Both the position numbers and the translations under genes were made by a program. 10,182 bases of DNA from Prevotella sp. UBA4376 (GTDB lineage Bacteria > Bacteroidota > Bacteroidia > Bacteroidales > Bacteroidaceae). Below, one piece after another: positions 6,155-10,182 of the stretch. The notes under the pieces are model-generated. The model saw only the letters and a list, made by a program, of their open reading frames with translations, was not told where the DNA came from and made no database searches. Location: NCBI GenBank assembly GCA_002391185.1, contig DGRY01000151.1:1-10182 (forward strand), in the 5' to 3' direction. Each line of letters starts with the position of its first letter. Within the stretch, counting starts at the first letter, position 1.

Positions 6155-8107
6155 TTAAAGTTGGTCACATTCTGCCAACCACAAATCACTGACAGCATCA
6201 GAAGGCATACGCCAGTCGCCTCGTGGTGACAGGCTCACACTACCCACCTTTGGACCGTCAGGCAAACAGCTACGTTTAAACTGCTGCATGAAGAAACGCC
6301 TACAGAAAGTGCGAAGCCACTTCTTTATAGTTTCATCATCAAACTCTTCAAGAGTGAAAGCCTTTCGTGCCAACAGGAAAATCTTGCGTGGACGGAAACC
6401 AAATCGCAAGAAATAATACAAGAAGAAGTCATGAAGGTCATAAGGGCCTACAAGGTCTTCTGTCTTCTGCTTTATACTTCCATCCTCCTCAGCCGGAATA
6501 AGCTCTGGCGAGATAGGAGTATCTATCACATCGTTCAATATTCTGCTTGTTTCCTCATCGCTTGCCGAAGCAACATAGCGCACAAGATATTTTATAAGCG
6601 TTTTTGGAATAGAACAGTTCACACCATACATCGACATGTGGTCACCATTATATGTAGCCCATCCCAGTGCAAGTTCACTAAGGTCGCCTGTTCCAATAAC
6701 CATACCGCCCACCTGATTACTCAAATCCATAAGAATCTGAGTGCGCTCACGAGCCTGACCATTCTCATAGGTTACATCATGAACATTTATATCATGATCA
6801 ATATCCTCAAAATGCTGAGTTACACTCTTTGCTATACTTATCTCACGAATGGTAACCCCCAAAGCTTTCATAAGATCAATGGCATTGTTATATGTACGGT
6901 CGGTAGTTCCAAATCCAGGCATGGTGACACCAACAATCCCCTTTCGGTCGAGCTTCAGCCTGTCAAAAGTCTTCACACACACCAGCAGAGCCAATGTAGA
7001 ATCTAAACCACCGCTGATACCTATCACAACATTCTTGCAATGAGTGTGAACCATTCTCTTTGCCAGCCCCATCACCTGAATATTGAATATCTCCTCGCAG
7101 CTTGCCTCCATATCTTCACTCTTTGGAATAAACGGATGAGAGTCAACTTCTCTTTCAAGCTTGAACTCACGCTCGTTTTCTGGAATCAGACAATTTATAT
7201 TATGAATGTCAGCTCCCGAATTAATAAGCGAATACTTTATGTTTCGCTGAGCATTAACATAGGTTGAATTTGTTCGACGTTCAGAACGAAGTTTCTCAAC
7301 ATCAATCTGTGCTACACTCATCTGCTCTTCAAGCGAGAAACGGTCAGAGTCAGCAAGCAGCACGCCATTCTCATATATCAGTGCATTACCGCCATAGACA
7401 ACATCCTGAGTGCTCTCGCCAAAACCACAACTACTATATATATAACCTGTCATGGTGCGCGCACTCTGCTGAGAAAGCAGACTCTTTAGATAATTATGCT
7501 TTCCTATCAACTCATCTGTTGCCGACAGGTTGAAGATAAGCTCAGCACCAGCAATAGCAAGACGATTGCTTGGAGGCGCAGGAGCCCACACATCTTCACA
7601 TATTTCAATACCAAACTGAATACCCGATGCAGTAGTGAATATCTGCGCATCAGGATAAATATTCACTTGATGACCTGCAAAACGAATAACGGTATCACGA
7701 AGGTCTTGTGAAGAAGCAAACCAACGTTTCTCATAAAACTCAGCATAGTTCGGCAGATAGGTCTTTGGTACTACTCCCAAAACCTTCCCCTGCTGAATAA
7801 CCACAGCCGCATTAAGCAACAAGTCACCAGCAACAACAGGTAAACCAATAATAGAAATAATATCCAGCTTACGGGTGAACTCAAGCAGCATCATCACAGC
7901 ACTTTCAACAGTATCAAGAAGCAACTCCTGACGGAACAAGTCCTGACAGGTATATCCCGTGAGTGAAAGCTCTGGAAAAACAATAATCTCCACACCTTTC
8001 CCTTCTGCCTGAGCAATAAGGCTCTCAATATGTTCTACATTATATTTAACATCGCCCACCTTAACCGATGGAACTGCCGATGCTACTTTAATAAATCCGT
8101 AATTCAT
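6155..8107 (-). CDS. nadE: Glutamine-dependent NAD+ synthetase
   Basis: Cytoplasmic enzyme for the last step of NAD biosynthesis: nicotinic acid adenine dinucleotide, ATP and glutamine give NAD+, AMP, PPi and glutamate. The 650-residue length fits the long two-domain, mycobacterial-type class. The N-terminal nitrilase-like glutaminase (about 1-290) shows the full triad: Glu46 in FPELSLTGY, Lys115 in VPKTYLPNY and Cys170 in EICEDVW. The C-terminal synthetase (about 335-650) has the PP-loop GISGGLDS (363-370), VGVTMPGFGTTDRTYNNA (392-409), IGTGDLSELALGWATYNGDH (471-490) and the C-terminal helix region with PDGPKVGSVSLSPRGDWRMPSD (616-637). With both halves intact, glutamine can serve as the nitrogen source. 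The ATG at 8105-8107 is 5 nt after the stop of the DUF2027-Smr gene, indicating co-transcription and probably translational coupling. It is the last gene of the operon, with the terminator directly after it. Confidence 0.97.
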   Translation of the reverse strand: MNYGFIKVASAVPSVKVGDVKYNVEHIESLIAQAEGKGVEIIVFPELSLTGYTCQDLFRQELLLDTVESAVMMLLEFTRKLDIISIIGLPVVAGDLLLNAAVVIQQGKVLGVVPKTYLPNYAEFYEKRWFASSQDLRDTVIRFAGHQVNIYPDAQIFTTASGIQFGIEICEDVWAPAPPSNRLAIAGAELIFNLSATDELIGKHNYLKSLLSQQSARTMTGYIYSSCGFGESTQDVVYGGNALIYENGVLLADSDRFSLEEQMSVAQIDVEKLRSERRTNSTYVNAQRNIKYSLINSGADIHNINCLIPENEREFKLEREVDSHPFIPKSEDMEASCEEIFNIQVMGLAKRMVHTHCKNVVIGISGGLDSTLALLVCVKTFDRLKLDRKGIVGVTMPGFGTTDRTYNNAIDLMKALGVTIREISIAKSVTQHFEDIDHDINVHDVTYENGQARERTQILMDLSNQVGGMVIGTGDLSELALGWATYNGDHMSMYGVNCSIPKTLIKYLVRYVASASDEETSRILNDVIDTPISPELIPAEEDGSIKQKTEDLVGPYDLHDFFLYYFLRFGFRPRKIFLLARKAFTLEEFDDETIKKWLRTFCRRFFMQQFKRSCLPDGPKVGSVSLSPRGDWRMPSDAVSDLWLAECDQL

Positions 8108-8112
8108 AACAA

Positions 8113-9270
8113 TTATCTGATAGTAACTTGTGTTGCGCCATAACCATATTCCTGGAAACTGGCATCCTGATATGTATATTTCTTATAACGATAATTCAGT
8201 TCGTTTATTATTGCACGACGAAGCACACCCTCGCCCTTGCCATGAATAAACACTATCTTCTGCCCCTTCTTGTTGGCAAACTCAGCCAACTTCTCACGGA
8301 ACTTCTCCATCTGATAATTAAGAATATCTATCGACTGCATACCCTGAGTGGTATCAAGCAACTCATCGGCATGAAGATCCACCACTTCAACATCCTCATC
8401 ACCCTTGCGCTTCACAACATCTTTCTTTGCATCCTTCTTTTCGTCTTTACCCGATTTGAAAAGCTGATTCTTCATAGCCTTTGCATCAATAACCAATGGC
8501 TTTGCAGGCACATCGTTCACAACAATGTTATACAACAAAGCAGGAGTTTCAAAGAACTGATTCTCTTGGAAAGTGTGAAGCTTATAGAATTTCACAGGAT
8601 CAATTCTAAACTGAGCATCAATACTTGGTTTAAGAGTAAAATTCTTATCACGCTTATAAGCTATGAGCTGAACAGCAACACGTCCCATTTCATTCAACTG
8701 CTCACGTCCAAACTCTTCAATAAACAGTTTGGTATTTGGCTCAACCTCACCTTGATATCGCAGGTTCCAACTGTTACCCTCAGCAGCAAGATAAGTGAAC
8801 TGCATATAGTAATTGCTGTCGTTAACAAGAAAAGCCTCAAAACGAGTATTTGTCACTTCCTTGATATCTACTGGGACAAAAGCAAGATACACATTCAGCT
8901 GATTACCTCCTCTACGCTCTTCAACAGGCGCTCTAAAGGTTATCTCCTTGTCGGCAGGATCAAAATCATCTGCCTCGTACGACATGGCTTCATCATCCAT
9001 ACCATCACTCAGCAACGACTTCACACTGCGACTATCGTCACGCAGTTCGGTCTTGGCATGAGCATCAGCCTTTTCTTTCTTCTCCATCTTCTCTGATATC
9101 ATCTTTCCCATGGAATAGTCATCCTGTTCCACAACAACGACATCATTGATAGCTGTTGGAATCTGAAAACCATCCTCATCCTCAACTAACACTATCTTGT
9201 TTCCCTGAAAGCCGGCAACAACACCGCCACCCGACTCACTAAGAAATCTTACTTTATCACCTATTTTCAT
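8113..9270 (-). CDS. DUF2027 and Smr-domain protein
   Basis: Protein of 385 residues, probably cytoplasmic: no signal peptide or membrane segment. The N terminus [21 protein letters not shown] (1-21, continuing to about 50) looks like a small beta-rich SH3-like module. A charged linker follows (52-110, including [12 protein letters not shown]). A beta-rich middle part (about 110-265) matches my recollection of the Bacteroidota family DUF2027. A Lys/Asp-rich linker (272-297) leads to the C-terminal Smr domain (about 295-385) with VDLHADEL (297-304) and [14 protein letters not shown] (341-354). Smr domains occur in MutS2 and SmrA/SmrB-type proteins and often act as nucleases on DNA or RNA; the DLH and HGxG residues are the typical conserved sites. 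Whether this protein cuts anything, and what the middle part binds, cannot be told from sequence. It starts 11 nt after the queA stop and ends 5 nt before nadE. Confidence 0.87.
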   Translation of the reverse strand: MKIGDKVRFLSESGGGVVAGFQGNKIVLVEDEDGFQIPTAINDVVVVEQDDYSMGKMISEKMEKKEKADAHAKTELRDDSRSVKSLLSDGMDDEAMSYEADDFDPADKEITFRAPVEERRGGNQLNVYLAFVPVDIKEVTNTRFEAFLVNDSNYYMQFTYLAAEGNSWNLRYQGEVEPNTKLFIEEFGREQLNEMGRVAVQLIAYKRDKNFTLKPSIDAQFRIDPVKFYKLHTFQENQFFETPALLYNIVVNDVPAKPLVIDAKAMKNQLFKSGKDEKKDAKKDVVKRKGDEDVEVVDLHADELLDTTQGMQSIDILNYQMEKFREKLAEFANKKGQKIVFIHGKGEGVLRRAIINELNYRYKKYTYQDASFQEYGYGATQVTIR

Positions 9271-9281
9271 TTTCGTTTCTT

Positions 9282-10182
9282 TTAAGGAATCAATAAATTA
9301 CTATCGCCATAGCTCAAGAAACGGAACTCATGAGCTAAAGCATAATCATACACTTTCTTCCAATCACCTTTAAGGAAAGCACTCACCAACAATAGCAGTG
9401 TGCTCTGAGGCTGATGGAAATTGGTAACAAGCATCTTCACTATCTTGTATTCATATCCTGGAGCAATGATAATCTGTGTTGAACTGTGTAGCGCCTCAAG
9501 ATTATTTCTGTCAAGATAATCAAGTATATTCTGTATAGCTCTCATAGCTGTGATACCCTCAGCAAGTTTGCCATCCCTACCATTGTCATAAGGAGCCCAC
9601 TGGTTAACATGCAAATCTTCTTCGTTGGCATCAGGATGAGTCTCCAAATACACCCCCATATAATAAAGGCTTTCAAGGGTGCGCACCGAGGTAGTGCCCA
9701 CAGCAATAGCACTACAATTGTTAGCCAAGAGCCGTTCAAAGGTGTGACGATGCACAACAACATATTCAGTGTGCATCTCATGCCCCTCAATCTCTTCACT
9801 CTTCACAGGCTTAAATGTTCCAGCACCAACATGCAGAGTAACCTCATCACGGGTAACTCCATGCCTGTCAAGAGCTTCAAGCACCTCATCGGTAAAATGC
9901 AATCCTGCTGTTGGAGCAGCCACACTACCCTTTATCTTGCTATACACTGTCTGATAGGTCGTCTTGTCGCTCTCCTGAGTTTCACGATTAAGATATGGAG
10001 GAATAGGCAACTCGCCCACTGTTTCCAATATCTCAGCAAAGCTCACCTTATCGGTATCCCAGTCAAAGTCAACCCAGTAATTGGTTCCTCCCGAGTGTGC
10101 AGTGAGTTTCTTCTGCTCATCACTCAGTTCATCTCCTCTACGCAAAGTAGCTCTCAGAGAGAACTTATGATCCTTGATTTCA
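9282..10182 (-). CDS. queA: S-adenosylmethionine:tRNA ribosyltransferase-isomerase, 5' end cut by window
   Basis: Enzyme of queuosine biosynthesis: it transfers and isomerises the ribosyl part of SAM onto preQ1 at wobble position 34 of GUN-anticodon tRNAs, giving epoxyqueuosine. The window holds the C-terminal 299 codons; the frame stays open to the right edge and the N-terminal part, including the start, is outside. A TTG at 10143-10145 is internal, not a start. Counting from that TTG, motifs are [11 protein letters not shown] (44-54), TTYQTVYSK (62-70), [13 protein letters not shown] (75-87), [13 protein letters not shown] (102-114), [13 protein letters not shown] (148-160), [12 protein letters not shown] (223-234), [19 protein letters not shown] (239-257) and [12 protein letters not shown] (274-285). 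Compared with E. coli QueA there is about 45 extra residues between [10 protein letters not shown] and TQIIIAPGY, which I believe is common in Bacteroidota. It is the most upstream visible gene of the operon with DUF2027-Smr and nadE. Confidence 0.96.
   Translation of the reverse strand, partial: EIKDHKFSLRATLRRGDELSDEQKKLTAHSGGTNYWVDFDWDTDKVSFAEILETVGELPIPPYLNRETQESDKTTYQTVYSKIKGSVAAPTAGLHFTDEVLEALDRHGVTRDEVTLHVGAGTFKPVKSEEIEGHEMHTEYVVVHRHTFERLLANNCSAIAVGTTSVRTLESLYYMGVYLETHPDANEEDLHVNQWAPYDNGRDGKLAEGITAMRAIQNILDYLDRNNLEALHSSTQIIIAPGYEYKIVKMLVTNFHQPQSTLLLLVSAFLKGDWKKVYDYALAHEFRFLSYGDSNLLIP

Noticed and set aside
6431..7006. Plus-strand open frame of 191 codons
   Set aside because: It is antisense to the synthetase domain of nadE, which carries intact motifs across this stretch.
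8128..9096. Long plus-strand open frame of 322 codons
   Set aside because: It lies wholly antisense to the DUF2027-Smr gene, is rich in Ile, Leu, His and Cys typical of reverse-complement reading, and shows no recognisable motif or promoter.

Overview
The window looks like ordinary chromosomal DNA from a Bacteroidales bacterium, most likely Prevotella-like. The evidence is Bacteroidota-type promoter boxes (TAnnTTTG near -7, TTTG near -33), genes without clear Shine-Dalgarno sites, a Porin_O_P-family outer-membrane protein, a DUF2027-Smr fusion, and AT-rich spacers closed by strong hairpin terminators. There are eight protein genes, two of them cut by the window edges. No RNA gene, mobile element, CRISPR array or phage remnant was seen.

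Layout. Bases 1-517 (minus) hold the N-terminal part of atpD, the F1 ATP synthase beta subunit, with its own promoter. Bases 747-3124 (minus) hold an apparent two-gene operon: an NhaD/ArsB-superfamily ion antiporter followed 47 nt later by pfkA (6-phosphofructokinase), closed by a terminator at 690-721. Pyk (pyruvate kinase, plus, 3254-4729) diverges from the antiporter across a 129-nt region carrying a promoter for each side. Pyk and a Porin_O_P-like porin (minus, 4939-6060) converge on a 209-nt spacer with one terminator per gene and an array of four 11-bp repeats in the porin 3' UTR. Bases 6155-10182 (minus) hold a tight operon: queA (5' end outside the window), a DUF2027-Smr protein, and glutamine-dependent nadE, with gaps of 11 and 5 nt. 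A terminator that apparently contains the porin -7 box ends it.

How the genes fit together. The left half is central energy metabolism: ATP synthase, the two classic control enzymes of glycolysis (PfkA and Pyk) and a cation antiporter. The right half is NAD synthesis, queuosine tRNA modification and a possible nucleic-acid-acting Smr protein. These are housekeeping functions, and I found no convincing undescribed system. The points worth a second look are active-site variations (PfkA GGNGS, Pyk NTAH, antiporter IGNPEN), the overlapping terminator and promoter, the 11-bp repeats, and the queA-Smr-nadE linkage.

Three start sites were moved downstream of longer in-frame options (antiporter, pyk, porin). 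For the antiporter and pyk the reason is that predicted promoters lie inside the longer frames. For the porin the reason is the signal peptide and the ATG codon.
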